Positions 1-8,922 of a DNA stretch of 64,000 bases are shown here, one piece after another. Numbering within the stretch: the stretch's first letter is position 1; each line of letters starts with the position of its first letter. Location of the stretch: contig NZ_JADEYC010000009.1 of the NCBI RefSeq assembly GCF_015209505.1, forward strand, positions 186,001 through 250,000. Direction: 5' to 3'. Made by a program: the position numbers and the translations under genes. The notes beneath the pieces were generated by a model, which had not been told where the DNA came from, did not search any database, and was given only the letters and a program-made list of their open reading frames with translations. The stretch comes from Saccharopolyspora montiporae. GTDB lineage: Bacteria; Actinomycetota; Actinomycetes; Mycobacteriales; Pseudonocardiaceae.

Positions 1-453
1 GTGGACGGGCTGCGCGAGGCCGGGTTCACCCCCGTCGCGGAAGGACCGGACGGCAACGTGCTCGACCTGCGCACCAGCGGCCACCGGGTGCGCGGCGGCA
101 ACCGCACGACGCGGGCACCGGTGCAGCACCTGCCCGGGCCGGAGCAGCTAGCGGAACTGGTGACCCAGCTGCGCGCCGGAGACCGGGCGGGCACCGCGCG
201 GCGCGGCAGCACCGTCACCCCGGAACGCGGCAGGCCGAGCGCGGAGGCCACGCTGCGCCTGCTGCGCGACGCCGCGACCCAGGAACGCGACGTGTGGCTG
301 GGATTCGTGGACACGCACGGGGTGCGCAGCCAGCGCGTGGTGCGCCCGGTGACCGTGGGCGGCGGCATCCTGCGCGGGCGGGACGCGGACAACGGGGAAT
401 CGGGCGACTTCCCGCTGCACCGGATCACCTCGGTCGCGCTGATCGAGGACTGA
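1..453 (+). CDS. Helicase-associated domain protein, C-terminal fragment (cut by window start)
   Basis: Only the last 150 codons are present and the frame is open to base 1, so the true start lies outside the window. The tail from about residue 85 (DAATQERDVWLGFVDTHG, then VVRPVTVGGGILRG and HRITSVALIED) looks like the WYL-like C-terminal module of the large actinobacterial helicase-associated proteins (Helicase XPB/Ssl2 N-terminal domain family). These are normally about 750-800 residues and encoded beside the XPB helicase gene. The XPB gene here begins at 13030, which supports the identification, although the two are now 12.5 kb apart. A DNA repair or nucleic-acid role is inferred only from that partnership. 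The first in-window GTG is probably an internal codon. Confidence 0.6.
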   Translation: MDGLREAGFTPVAEGPDGNVLDLRTSGHRVRGGNRTTRAPVQHLPGPEQLAELVTQLRAGDRAGTARRGSTVTPERGRPSAEATLRLLRDAATQERDVWLGFVDTHGVRSQRVVRPVTVGGGILRGRDADNGESGDFPLHRITSVALIED

Positions 454-454
454 T

Positions 455-492
455 CGCGCGGGAAACCGCCTGCGGTGCGCGGCTTCCGCGCG
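455..492. terminator. Hairpin between convergent genes
   Basis: CGCGCGG (455-461) pairs perfectly with CCGCGCG (486-492) around a 24-nt loop. It sits in the 41-bp gap between the convergent stops of the helicase-associated gene and cvnD. There is no T-run, which is usual for actinobacterial terminators. The stem is short, so this is tentative. Confidence 0.3.
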
Positions 493-494
493 GC

Positions 495-1097
495 TCAGTG
501 GCCGACGGTGGCCATCCGCTGCCGCATGGCGTGCTCGACCAGGGTGATCAGCGCCTTCTTCGTCGACTCCCGGTTGCGGGCGTCGCAGCCGATCATCGGC
601 ACCGACTCGGAAATGGTCAGCGCCTCGCGCACGTCCTCCATGCGGTGGTGCATCACGCCGTCGAACGTGTTCACCGCCACGATGTAGGGCAGCTCCCGGT
701 CGTCGAAGAAGTCGATCGAGGCGAACGCGTCGGCGAGCCGGCGCGTGTCGACCAGCACCACGGCACCGATCGCACCGCGCACCAGGTCGTCCCACATGAA
801 CCAGAACCGGTGCTGGCCCGGTGTTCCGAACAAGTACAGGATCAGGTCCGAGTCCAGCGATACCCGGCCGAAGTCCATCGCCACCGTGGTGGTGACCTTG
901 CCCGGCGTCGAACTGAGGTCGTCGACCCCGACGCTGGCCTCGGTCATCACCGCTTCGGTGGTCAACGGAACGATTTCGGACACCGATCCGACGAATGTCG
1001 TCTTCCCGACCCCGAAGCCACCGGCGACCACGATCTTCGTCGAGGTCTTCTGCTGGTCGCCCGTCGTCGATCGGGGGTCAGAGCCTGCGAAGCCCAC
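495..1097 (-). CDS. cvnD: CvnD-type small GTPase of a conservon
   Basis: A 200-residue P-loop GTPase of the family encoded as the last core gene of actinobacterial conservons, thought to form a membrane-associated signalling complex with CvnA-C. Visible motifs are the G1 loop GGFGVGKT about 20 residues in, the switch region with LTTEAVMTEAS, and VNTFDG in place of the usual NKxD, as is normal for this family. I chose the GTG at 1097 because it is preceded by GGAAAGG at good spacing and the family usually begins just before FAGSDPR. An upstream in-frame ATG at 1151 would add 18 residues that lie inside cvnC. The gene overlaps cvnC by 20 bp, so translational coupling is likely. Confidence 0.88.
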   Translation of the reverse strand: MGFAGSDPRSTTGDQQKTSTKIVVAGGFGVGKTTFVGSVSEIVPLTTEAVMTEASVGVDDLSSTPGKVTTTVAMDFGRVSLDSDLILYLFGTPGQHRFWFMWDDLVRGAIGAVVLVDTRRLADAFASIDFFDDRELPYIVAVNTFDGVMHHRMEDVREALTISESVPMIGCDARNRESTKKALITLVEHAMRQRMATVGH

Positions 1098-1812
1098 TGA
1101 GCACCCTTTCCAAGAACTCCATGGACGGCCGATCACCGACGACCATGCCACTGTCGTGAATCAGGACCAGGCCGTCACCGGCCATATCGCCGATGAGCAC
1201 CCGAACCACGCCCAGCGGGAGCCGGAGGTGGGCCGCCACCTCCGCCACCGAGCGGGCTTCCAAGCACAGCTCGGAGATCGAGCGGTGCTCCTGCCTGGCC
1301 TGCGTCGCCTGAGTGCGTCCGCGTTCGCTGGTCGTGACCAGCGTTTCGATAGCAAGATCATAATCGGTCCGCGTCCGGCCCCGCGTTCGGGCGTAGGGCC
1401 GCACGAGCGAACCGCTGTCGTAGCCCTCCGGCGCTTCCTCCTCCTCGCCGCCCGGAATCGCCGGCATGGAGCCGGAAATCGACGGCATGGACTGCGAAAT
1501 CGCCGACATGGGCTGAGAAATCGAGGGCATCGACACCGACGGCGGCCCGGAACCGCTGTCCTGCCGGGATCGCTGCTGCTCGCCGGGGTCCTCGGCGGCC
1601 GCCTCGTAGTACCCCGAACCGAACAGGTCCGCGCCGGGGCCGCCGAACAGCGCGCGGTCGTAACCGCCGTCGGACCCGCCCGACGGGTCCTGGGCGCGGC
1701 CGCCCGCGGAATCGGCACCGGCGAAGTCGTCCTGCCAGGAATCGGCGCCGAGCCGCTTGTTGTAGAGGCGGAACAGATCACCGTCCCATTCGGACCCCGA
1801 ACCGGTGCTCAT
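1078..1812 (-). CDS. cvnC: CvnC-type DUF742 protein
   Basis: A 244-residue protein ending in a DUF742 domain of about 110 residues (SLVRPYARTRGRTRTDYDL to the C terminus, including LCLEARSVAEVAAHLRLPLGVVRVLIGDMAGDGLVLIH, a winged-helix-like segment). DUF742 proteins are the third component of conservons. The N-terminal half is acidic and glycine-rich and carries a short quasi-heptad repeat around residues 97-124, with repeated S-M-P/S-x-I-S units. That is longer than the roughly 120-130 residues typical of the family. It lies 32 bp downstream of cvnB and overlaps cvnD. Its molecular function is not established. Confidence 0.85.
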   Translation of the reverse strand: MSTGSGSEWDGDLFRLYNKRLGADSWQDDFAGADSAGGRAQDPSGGSDGGYDRALFGGPGADLFGSGYYEAAAEDPGEQQRSRQDSGSGPPSVSMPSISQPMSAISQSMPSISGSMPAIPGGEEEEAPEGYDSGSLVRPYARTRGRTRTDYDLAIETLVTTSERGRTQATQARQEHRSISELCLEARSVAEVAAHLRLPLGVVRVLIGDMAGDGLVLIHDSGMVVGDRPSMEFLERVLSGLRRL

Positions 1813-1844
1813 CGCGCGCTCTCCTCAGCTCTGCCCATCTGCGG

Positions 1845-2276
1845 TCACCGGCGGACCGAACCCTGCAGTTGAGCGCGCAGTTCCGGGGTCAGCTGCCTGC
1901 CGACCCGCTCCACGAGCAACGTCATCTCGTAGGCCACCAGACCGATGTCCGCATTCGGCGCGGCCAGCACCGCCAGGCAGGACCCGTCGCTGATCGCCAT
2001 GAGGAACAGGTAGCCCTGCTCCATCTCCACGACGGTCTGCGTGACCTCGCCCGCCTCGAAACAGCGCGCTGCGCCCTGGGTGAGGCTGACCAGACCGGAG
2101 GCCACCGCGGACAGCTGCTCCGCGCGGTCGCGCGGCAGCCCTTGCGAACCTGCCAGCAGCAGGCCGTCCGCGGAGACCACCACCGAGTGCGCCACGCCTG
2201 GCACGCGGCGCACGAAGTCGGTGATCAGCCAACTGAAGCTGTTGCTGCTCATCGATTGCTGCACGGGCCCGTTCAC
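1845..2276 (-). CDS. cvnB: CvnB-type roadblock/LC7 domain protein
   Basis: A 143-residue roadblock/LC7 protein. The core, from [21 protein letters not shown] through DGLLLAGS to [16 protein letters not shown], matches the dynein-light-chain-like fold that acts as a regulator or scaffold of the partner GTPase (CvnD). The GTG start overlaps the cvnA stop (GTGA), so the genes are translationally coupled. A start at the internal ATG (residue 9, MSSNSFSW) is also possible. It is probably cytoplasmic and recruited to the membrane by CvnA. Confidence 0.88.
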   Translation of the reverse strand: MNGPVQQSMSSNSFSWLITDFVRRVPGVAHSVVVSADGLLLAGSQGLPRDRAEQLSAVASGLVSLTQGAARCFEAGEVTQTVVEMEQGYLFLMAISDGSCLAVLAAPNADIGLVAYEMTLLVERVGRQLTPELRAQLQGSVRR

Positions 2277-5200
2277 TCCTGCTCCTCGGGACGGCTCGGA
2301 ATCTGGGGGGACTCGTCGGCCTCAGCGGAATCCGCCTTGGAGTGCCTGCCCCGCCGGATCCCCTGCTGGAAGTTCGCCATCCGGCCGCGAACCGCGTCGG
2401 GGGTGCGGGTCTCGGTCGGCTTGCGGGTGTTGGACTGCGTTTTCGGTGCGGCCGAGCCCGGCACGAGCTTCGACTTGGGCACCCGCTTGGGCAGCCCGGC
2501 CGCGGTCGTCTCCTGCTCTTCCTCGGACTGCTGGGACAGCAGCGCTTCTGCGGCGCGCCAACCGACGTCGGCGGAGCCCCAGCCGGGATCGGGTGCCGTG
2601 GTGCGCGGGACCTCCTCGGTCTCGTCCGGCTGCGGGACGGACTCCTGGGGATCCTCGGTCGGGAACGACTCGGCGGGCACCTGGTCGGCGAACCCTGCGG
2701 TCGGTTCCGCGGCCGGGCGCGGCGGTTCGGCCGCGGGCACCGGATCGTCACCGCCGTCGGACTCCCGGAACCACTGCGACAGGACCGCTTCGTAGATCGG
2801 CAGTCGCTGCGTCGGCGCGTCGTCCATGTCCCAGCTGGCCCCTCTCGACTCGTCGTCGGCGGCCGCGGGCGCGGGGACTCCGGTGTCGTCCGCGGAGACG
2901 GACGCGGGAACCGGTGGCCCCGACGCCGACGGCTGCCGACGGATTCCGCTCTCGGCGGGCGTGCCCACCTCGTCGGCGGAGCCGTCCAGGGCCTGGTGGG
3001 CACCGTTGTGCGCACCGCCGTCGAGCAGGTCCGCACCGCTGAACCCGGTGGCGAACTGCTGGGTCTTCTCCGCCTCGAACGGGCTGTGGAACAGGTCCGC
3101 GGGCCCGTCCAGACCGGGCGGGGTCCCGCACTCGCCGTCCAAACCGGGCGGCGCCTCGGCCGGCACGACCTCCTCAGCGGGCCACTCCTCCGCGCGGACC
3201 TCGTCGTCGCCGGGCGTTTCCGGATCGTCCTCCCACTGCGGGACATCGCCCGCGCCGAACGAGGAGGATTCCCCGGCGGACACCGTCACCGAGTACGGCG
3301 CGGCCGGTGCCGCGGGCTCCGCGGCCGGGAAGCCCGGTTCCGGTGCGCCGCTGCGGTTGTCGAACAGGTGCTCGCCGGACTCCTCCAGCGCGGACAGCGG
3401 CGCCCGCTCGGTGGGCGGCTCGACGGGGGCGGCACCACCGCGCCCGAAGGCCGCGGCCAGGCCGTTGTGGCTGCCGGTCTCGCGCAGCGGGTCGCGCTCC
3501 TCGACGACGGCGTCCCGCGGCAGGTCCGGCATCGGCTTGGGCCCGTCCGGGGTCAGCTGCACGACCTGTTCGCCGGACAGGTGCACCGTGGCGGTGGCCC
3601 CGCCTTCGAGGTCGTCGTTGTTCTGCAGCTGCACGGTGATGTCGTGCCGGCGCGCGAGCTGGCCGACCACGAACAGCCCCATCCGCCGGGAGACGGCGAC
3701 GTCGATGTCCGGCGGCCGGGTGAGCCGGTCGTTGATCTCGTCGATCTCGTCGGAGTCGATGCCGACACCGCGGTCGCGGATCTCGACCACCAGCTCCTGC
3801 CTGCGGTACGCGGTGCGCACGCTGACCTCGGTGTCCGGGTTGGAGAACACGGTGGCGTTCTCCAGCAGCTCGGCGACCAGGTGCACGAAGTCGTTGACCA
3901 CGCGGCCCTGGATGCCCAGGTCCGGCGAGTCGACGATGGCCACGCGCGCGTACTGCTCCACCTCGGAGACCGCCGCGCCGAGCACCTCGTTGAGCGGGAC
4001 CGGCTTCATCATCCGGCGGGTCAGTTCGGTGCCGCCGAGGATGAGCAGGTTCTCGTTGTTCCGCCGCATCCGGGTCGCCAGGTGGTCCAGCTCGAACAGG
4101 CTGGACAGCTGGTCCGGATCCTGCTCGTCCTGCTCCAGCCGGTCGATGAGCGACAGCTGGCGCTGCACCAGGGTCTGGCTGCGCCGGGCGAGGTTGACGA
4201 ACAGGTCGTTGATGTTGGTGCGCAGCAGGGCCTGCTCCGAGGCGAGGCGCAGCGCCTGCTGGTGCACGGCGTCGAAGGAGCGGGCGACCTGGCCGATCTC
4301 CTCGTCGGTGTGCACCGGGACCGGCGGAACGGACACCCGGTTGGCCGCCGACGGGCTCTCGTTCACCTGCTTGATGGCGTCCGGCAGGCTGCCTTGCGCG
4401 ATCTCCAGCGCGCCGTACCGCAGCGTCCGCAGTGGACGGAGCATCGAGCGGGCGATGAACGCGGCGACGCCGAAGGCCAGCACCAGCAAACCCACCACGA
4501 TCCCGCCGTCGCGGATCGCGGCCCACTGGGCGGACGAAGCGAGCTCGTCGGCCTCGGTGCGGAGATCGTCGATCATCCGTTCCTCCACGGAACGGACCAG
4601 GTCGGTGCGCACGCCCGCCTGCTGGCCCCAATCCTGGGCGTTGATGCCCAGCGGCAGGTCCTCGTCGTCGGCGATGAGCGCTTCCTGCAGCAGCTGCTCG
4701 GAGCGGTCCACCTCCGCGCCGGCCACCTCCGCGGCGTAGTACGCCTGCTGCGCGGGGCTCGCGGAGTTGAGGAACTCGCCGTAGGCGGCCTCGTAGCGCG
4801 CGGTCGCGTCGCGGACCTCCTCGGTCTCGCCAGCGACGAAATCGCCGCGCATGGCGGCCCCGAGCAACAGGGAGCGCTGCTGGGCGAGCTGCTCCTTGGC
4901 GCGGCCGACGGATTCGGTGGCCCGCACGGTCTGCATCACCGGGGTGTTGGCGGCCGCGGCGGACACCGCTCGGTCGATCTGCAGGATCGAATCGATCACC
5001 GAGTTGTAGGCCACCAGGGTCTGCGATCCGGTGAACGAACCACTCACCGTGCCGCGCAGCGCATCGAGGCTGTCCAGCCGGTTCACCGCGCCCTCGTAGG
5101 CGCCGCGCACCTCGGGCGCGAACTCGGCGGCCTCCGCGTCGAACTCGCGCAGCTGCGCGATGGCGCCGTCGACGCGCTCACCTTGCTGCGCGAGGTTCTC

Positions 5201-5506
5201 GTCGCCGCCGCCCGCGTTGGCGAACGTGACCGCGTAGTCCCGCTCCCGCTGGAGTTCGTGGGTCACGGCCGAGGCCTGCTGGGTCAGTTCCACCTGCTCG
5301 ACGATGGCGTTGAGGCTGGACGCGGTGGCCAGGCCGTCGTACACGCGGACGCCGCCGACACCGAGCGCGGCGAGCGTGGGGACCAGCAGAACGGCGGCCA
5401 TCTTGTACCGGAGGCGCCAGTTCCGCAGTCGCCACGTGCTGGAGCCGTCGGCAGCGGATTGCTCCGGTGGCGCACTGGCTGCGGTCCCGGGGTCGTTGTT
5501 GAGCAT
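2273..5506 (-). CDS. cvnA: CvnA-type nitrate/nitrite-sensing sensor histidine kinase-like protein
   Basis: This 1077-residue membrane sensor heads the conservon. An N-terminal membrane segment lies at about residues 31-55 ([20 protein letters not shown]). An extracytoplasmic nitrate/nitrite-sensing (NIT-like) region follows to about 330, then a second membrane segment at about 334-352 and a HAMP-like stretch starting [20 protein letters not shown] HATPase_c domain spans about 540-650, with an N-box [12 protein letters not shown] and G-box DRGVGI. About 420 acidic, proline-rich, probably disordered residues form the tail. I see no convincing H-box histidine, as is usual for CvnA. The ATG at 5506 has AGGAA six bases upstream. 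A GTG at 5548 (14 residues longer) with GGAAGGA 12 nt away is the alternative. Confidence 0.85.
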   Translation of the reverse strand: MLNNDPGTAASAPPEQSAADGSSTWRLRNWRLRYKMAAVLLVPTLAALGVGGVRVYDGLATASSLNAIVEQVELTQQASAVTHELQRERDYAVTFANAGGGDENLAQQGERVDGAIAQLREFDAEAAEFAPEVRGAYEGAVNRLDSLDALRGTVSGSFTGSQTLVAYNSVIDSILQIDRAVSAAAANTPVMQTVRATESVGRAKEQLAQQRSLLLGAAMRGDFVAGETEEVRDATARYEAAYGEFLNSASPAQQAYYAAEVAGAEVDRSEQLLQEALIADDEDLPLGINAQDWGQQAGVRTDLVRSVEERMIDDLRTEADELASSAQWAAIRDGGIVVGLLVLAFGVAAFIARSMLRPLRTLRYGALEIAQGSLPDAIKQVNESPSAANRVSVPPVPVHTDEEIGQVARSFDAVHQQALRLASEQALLRTNINDLFVNLARRSQTLVQRQLSLIDRLEQDEQDPDQLSSLFELDHLATRMRRNNENLLILGGTELTRRMMKPVPLNEVLGAAVSEVEQYARVAIVDSPDLGIQGRVVNDFVHLVAELLENATVFSNPDTEVSVRTAYRRQELVVEIRDRGVGIDSDEIDEINDRLTRPPDIDVAVSRRMGLFVVGQLARRHDITVQLQNNDDLEGGATATVHLSGEQVVQLTPDGPKPMPDLPRDAVVEERDPLRETGSHNGLAAAFGRGGAAPVEPPTERAPLSALEESGEHLFDNRSGAPEPGFPAAEPAAPAAPYSVTVSAGESSSFGAGDVPQWEDDPETPGDDEVRAEEWPAEEVVPAEAPPGLDGECGTPPGLDGPADLFHSPFEAEKTQQFATGFSGADLLDGGAHNGAHQALDGSADEVGTPAESGIRRQPSASGPPVPASVSADDTGVPAPAAADDESRGASWDMDDAPTQRLPIYEAVLSQWFRESDGGDDPVPAAEPPRPAAEPTAGFADQVPAESFPTEDPQESVPQPDETEEVPRTTAPDPGWGSADVGWRAAEALLSQQSEEEQETTAAGLPKRVPKSKLVPGSAAPKTQSNTRKPTETRTPDAVRGRMANFQQGIRRGRHSKADSAEADESPQIPSRPEEQE

Positions 5507-5847
5507 CCCTGTTTCCTGCGCTGCGGCGGACATGTGCGACACCACCACGTCTTCAGTCGTCCTTCCCCGTCGCGGTGGTGTTGGTCGTCGTGTTGCGGAC
5601 CAGCGTGCGGACAGCGTGCCCGCGGGGGAGGGCGGCAGCGCAGCGCACGGACGAGCGGGCCGTCGATGCCCCGACTCGGCTGGTCGAGACGCCGCGGGCC
5701 CTGCCCCAGTCAGCCGGGCTTGCCATCACACTCCCTGGTCACAAGCTGGTTATCCCCCGAGCAGAGGCGGTCACCTCGACGGGCGAGACTATACTTAACG
5801 GCGCGTCACAAGTCAGGCCCCCAAAGCTGAACATCCTCACTCGGAGG

Positions 5848-5863
5848 AGTGGTCTAGACAACA
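5848..5863. promoter_or_regulatory. DasR-responsive element (dre)-like site
   Basis: AGTGGTCTAGACAACA matches 14 of 16 positions of the streptomycete DasR consensus A(C/G)TGGTCTAGACCA(C/G)T, including the intact GGTCTAGAC core. DasR is the GntR-family repressor that responds to GlcNAc metabolites. The site is about 340 bp upstream of cvnA and 330 bp upstream of the ABC importer, so its target is unclear. No dasR gene is in the window. Confidence 0.45.
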
Positions 5864-6051
5864 GATCGGCTGGAAGTGTGACGACGCCCTAGTTACACCT
5901 GGTTGTCGGTGGTGGTCAGCACCTTCTAGGGTTCATGTGCACTCCGCCCGCCAGGCCCCTGGGAGACCTGATGCCGCGCCGCAGGGCCGTGGACCGGTCG
6001 GCGACGCTTCGCCGCCTCCCGGTTCTGCGCGCACGCGCGGTGCCCACCACG

Positions 6052-6067
6052 GCACTGTCCACAGTGC
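6052..6067. promoter_or_regulatory. Perfect palindrome, candidate operator
   Basis: GCACTGT-CC-ACAGTGC is a perfect 7-bp inverted repeat with a 2-bp centre, 128 bp upstream of the ABC importer's first gene. Size and position suit a dimeric repressor operator. The regulator is unknown. Confidence 0.4.
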
Positions 6068-6194
6068 AGGCTCCCGCGTCCCTGGCTGACGCCCCGGGTG
6101 CGCCGGCAGTGCCGCCGGCTGCTGCGCCGTCCCGAACACAGCTCCCGAAGCCGACGCCGAACCGCCACGTCGCACCCGACGCGAGGAGGAACCG

Positions 6195-7208
6195 ATGAGT
6201 CCGATGCCCAGTGCCATTCCGCGCAGAAGCCTGTTCAAGATCGCCGGCGGTGCCGTCGCCGGCGGTGCTGTGCTGGGCACGAGCGGATGCGGACTCCTCG
6301 GCGGGGCGGAATCGGCCGACGGCGGCAACGGCCAGGTGGAGAAGGCGAACCTGCGGGTCGGCGCGCTGCCCATCAACGACCTGGCGCCGCTGCACCTCGG
6401 CGTGCGCAACGGCTTCTTCGAGCAGGAGGGCCTCAGCGTCGAGATCGTGAACGCCTCGGACGGCGGCGCTGCGCTCAGCGCGACCATGGGCGGTCACTAC
6501 GACATCACCTACAGCAGCTACGTGCCGTTCTTCGCCGTGCAGGCCCAGGGCGTCAAGGACCTCAAGATCGTCGCCGACTGCGCGTCCGCGGCCAAGAACA
6601 CGACTGTGATCATGACCGCACCGGACTCCGACGTCGAGGACGCCAAGGACCTCGCGGGCAAGACGATCGCCATCTCCGGTCCGAACACCATCTCCGAGCT
6701 GCTGGTCAAGGCCACGATGAGCGCGCACAGCGTGGATCCGAACACCGCGGAGTACTCGCCGATCCCGTTCATCAACATGCCCGCGGCGCTGGAGCGCGGC
6801 GACGTGGACGCGGCCATCCTCACCGAGCCGTTCCTCACCCAGGCCGCGCGCGACTCGAACGCGGTGCCGGTGGTGGACACCGCGACCGGCCCGCTGGAGG
6901 ACCTGCCGCTGACCGGGTACGGCGCCACGGCGGAATTCTGCGAGCAGAACCCGAAGACGGTGGCCGCCTTCCAGCGCGCGATGGACCGCTCGGTCGCCGC
7001 GTCCCAGGACCGCGCCACGATCGAACCGCTGCTGCCGGACTTCGCCAAGATCGATGCGGAGACCGCGGCGATCATCACGCTGCTCAACTTCAACTCGCGC
7101 GCCGACGCCACCCGCCTGCAGCGGGTGCCGCGGCTGATGAAGGAGCACGGCTTCATCGCCGAGGACCTGGACGTGGCCGGCATGATCGTGCCGCACCCGG
7201 AAAGCTGA
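6195..7208 (+). CDS. ABC importer substrate-binding lipoprotein (SsuA/NMT1 family)
   Basis: A 337-residue periplasmic-binding-type protein of the sulfonate/nitrate/taurine/pyrimidine (SsuA-TauA-NMT1) class. The N terminus has a twin-arginine pattern RRSLFK, a hydrophobic stretch and a lipobox LGTSGC with Cys near residue 32, so it should be exported and anchored on the outer face of the membrane. The family pattern LRVGALPINDLAPLHLGVRNG, FFEQEGLSVEIV, LAGKTIAISGP and GDVDAAILTEPF is clear. An AGGAGG sits 5 nt before the ATG. It heads a four-gene operon with two permeases and an ATPase. The sequence does not fix the substrate; sulfonates, nitrate, aromatic acids or pyrimidine precursors are all possible. 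Confidence 0.85.
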   Translation: MSPMPSAIPRRSLFKIAGGAVAGGAVLGTSGCGLLGGAESADGGNGQVEKANLRVGALPINDLAPLHLGVRNGFFEQEGLSVEIVNASDGGAALSATMGGHYDITYSSYVPFFAVQAQGVKDLKIVADCASAAKNTTVIMTAPDSDVEDAKDLAGKTIAISGPNTISELLVKATMSAHSVDPNTAEYSPIPFINMPAALERGDVDAAILTEPFLTQAARDSNAVPVVDTATGPLEDLPLTGYGATAEFCEQNPKTVAAFQRAMDRSVAASQDRATIEPLLPDFAKIDAETAAIITLLNFNSRADATRLQRVPRLMKEHGFIAEDLDVAGMIVPHPES

Positions 7209-7345
7209 CCAGGCCGGACACCGCCAGGACCGGGTCCACCGCGCGTCGAGGGACGGGCGTTTCGCCGGAAAAGGCACGATTCGCCCGAAACGCCGGGATG
7301 CCCGCGGCCCGGGTCCGGCACCCGTAAAGGACCGATGATTCCGAG

Positions 7346-8113
7346 ATGACCAAGACAAGTCGGGGTTTGGCCGGCTTGATCGGCTTCCTGCTGGTGTGGG
7401 AGCTGTTCAGCCGGTCCGGGGCAGTGCGCGAGCAGTACCTGCCCCCTGCGTCCACCGTGCTGGCCGAACTGTTCGGGCTGCTCGGTGATTCCTCCTTCGT
7501 GCTGGAGGTTGTGGCCACCGTGCTGGCCTGGGCGATCGCGCTGGGGATCTCCATCCTCATCGCCGTGCCGCTCGGGCTGCTGCTGGGCAGCGTGCGCGGA
7601 GTGCGCGTGGCGACCCGCGCGCTCGTGGAGTTCCTGCGCCCGATCCCGTCGGTGGCGCTGATCCCGCTCGCGCTGCTGCTGATCGGCGCCGGGCCGGAGA
7701 CCAAGATCGTGCTGGCCGTGTACGCCGCGGTGTGGCCGATCCTGTTCAACACCATCTACGCGCTGGACGAGATCGACCCGGTGATGATCGACACCGCGCG
7801 TTCGTTCGGGCTCAGCCGCGCGCGGACCATGTTCACCGTGGCGCTGCCCAACGCGGCGCCGTTCGTGCTCACCGGCGTGCGCATGTCCGCGGCCACCGCG
7901 CTGATCCTGGTGGTGAGCACCGAATTCATCGCCGGCGGCGGCGTCGGCATCGGCAACTTCGTGCTCGACGCCAGCACCGGAGCCGGCCGGATGGACCTCG
8001 TGCTGGCCGGAACGCTGGTCGCCGGGATCATCGGCTGGCTGATCAACGAGGCCCTGGAGCAGCTGCACCGGCGCGGACTGCGCTGGAGCACCGTCGGCAC
8101 GGAGGACGCATGA
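7346..8113 (+). CDS. ABC importer permease 1 (SsuC/TauC family)
   Basis: A 255-residue integral membrane permease with a BPD_transp_1 domain. Five to six hydrophobic helices are visible, and the ATPase-contacting EAA loop is represented by IDTARSFGLSRARTMFTVALP around residues 148-168. The start is the ATG at 7346, 137 bp after the binding-protein gene. Its stop overlaps the next permease start (ATGA). Two different permease genes suggest a heterodimeric channel, less common in the SsuC group than a homodimer. Confidence 0.87.
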   Translation: MTKTSRGLAGLIGFLLVWELFSRSGAVREQYLPPASTVLAELFGLLGDSSFVLEVVATVLAWAIALGISILIAVPLGLLLGSVRGVRVATRALVEFLRPIPSVALIPLALLLIGAGPETKIVLAVYAAVWPILFNTIYALDEIDPVMIDTARSFGLSRARTMFTVALPNAAPFVLTGVRMSAATALILVVSTEFIAGGGVGIGNFVLDASTGAGRMDLVLAGTLVAGIIGWLINEALEQLHRRGLRWSTVGTEDA

Positions 8114-8922
8114 GCAAGACCCGCGGATCCCTGCACAGCGCCGCGGTCCTGGTCTCGGCTCTGGTGTTCTGGGAACTGGCCGCGCGCCTGGCGGGCAGCG
8201 CGTTCTTCCCGCCGCCCACCGAGATCGCGCAGACAGCGGGCGAGAACTGGTTCAGCGGACCGGCTTCCGCACTGTTCCTCAGCGACCTCGTCTTCGACGA
8301 CCTGCTGACCAGCTTCGGGCGCATCCTCGCCGGGTGGTTCCTGGCGATCGTGCTCGGCGTCGCGCTGGGCGTGCTGCTGGGCCGGTCACGCACCGCGCTG
8401 GACTACTTCGGCCCGCTGATGGCGTTCATGCGCGCGGTCCCGGCACCGGTGCTGATCCCGGTCTTCCTGGTGCTGTTGGGGATCGGGCCGCAGATGCAGA
8501 TCACGGTGATCGTGTTCGGGGTCGTGTGGCCGATCCTGCTGAACACCATCGACGGGGCCCGCTCGGTGGACCAGGTCAAGATCGACACCGCGCGGTCCTT
8601 CGGGATCACCCGCGGGCAGTGGATCTTCGGCGTGGTGCTGCCCGCCGCGACGCCGAAGATCTTCGCCGGACTGCGGGTGAGCCTGTCGCTGACCCTGGTC
8701 CTCATGGTGGTGTCCGAACTGGTCGGCTCCACCGACGGCATCGGCTACCGGCTGATGTACGACCAGCGGCAGTTCGACCTGCCCGCGATGTGGACCGGCA
8801 TCGTGCTGCTGGGAATCCTGGGATACGTGCTGAACTCGCTGCTGCTCGCGGTCGAGCGCCGGGTGCTGAGCTGGCAGCCTTCGCAGGCGTCGCCTGCCGA
8901 AGCGGGAGGGAAGAACCGATGA
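8110..8922 (+). CDS. ABC importer permease 2 (SsuC/TauC family)
   Basis: A 270-residue membrane permease, paralogous to its upstream neighbour, with the EAA-loop segment VKIDTARSFGITRGQWIFGVVLP and several hydrophobic helices. The ATG at 8110 overlaps the previous stop by four bases and follows GGAGGACGC. The frame is open much further upstream, but that stretch is inside the first permease. Its stop overlaps the ATPase start, so all three membrane and ATPase components are translationally coupled. Confidence 0.88.
   Translation: MSKTRGSLHSAAVLVSALVFWELAARLAGSAFFPPPTEIAQTAGENWFSGPASALFLSDLVFDDLLTSFGRILAGWFLAIVLGVALGVLLGRSRTALDYFGPLMAFMRAVPAPVLIPVFLVLLGIGPQMQITVIVFGVVWPILLNTIDGARSVDQVKIDTARSFGITRGQWIFGVVLPAATPKIFAGLRVSLSLTLVLMVVSELVGSTDGIGYRLMYDQRQFDLPAMWTGIVLLGILGYVLNSLLLAVERRVLSWQPSQASPAEAGGKNR

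Larger units (their letters stand above)
5507..6194. other. Intergenic region between cvn operon and ABC importer
   Basis: This 688-bp divergent spacer has no convincing gene. The middle (about 5750-5940) is noticeably less GC-rich than its surroundings, as expected for promoters. On the reverse strand TATAGT (around 5785-5795) is a plausible -10 box facing cvnA. It also holds the dre-like site and the palindrome listed separately. The long open frames crossing it have no family resemblance. Confidence 0.5.

Noticed and set aside
2342..5830. Very long open frame on the + strand opposite cvnA (over 1100 codons)
   Set aside because: Antisense to a clear CvnA gene. Its composition (His/Arg/Gly/Leu-rich, no motif) is what GC-rich antisense frames give.
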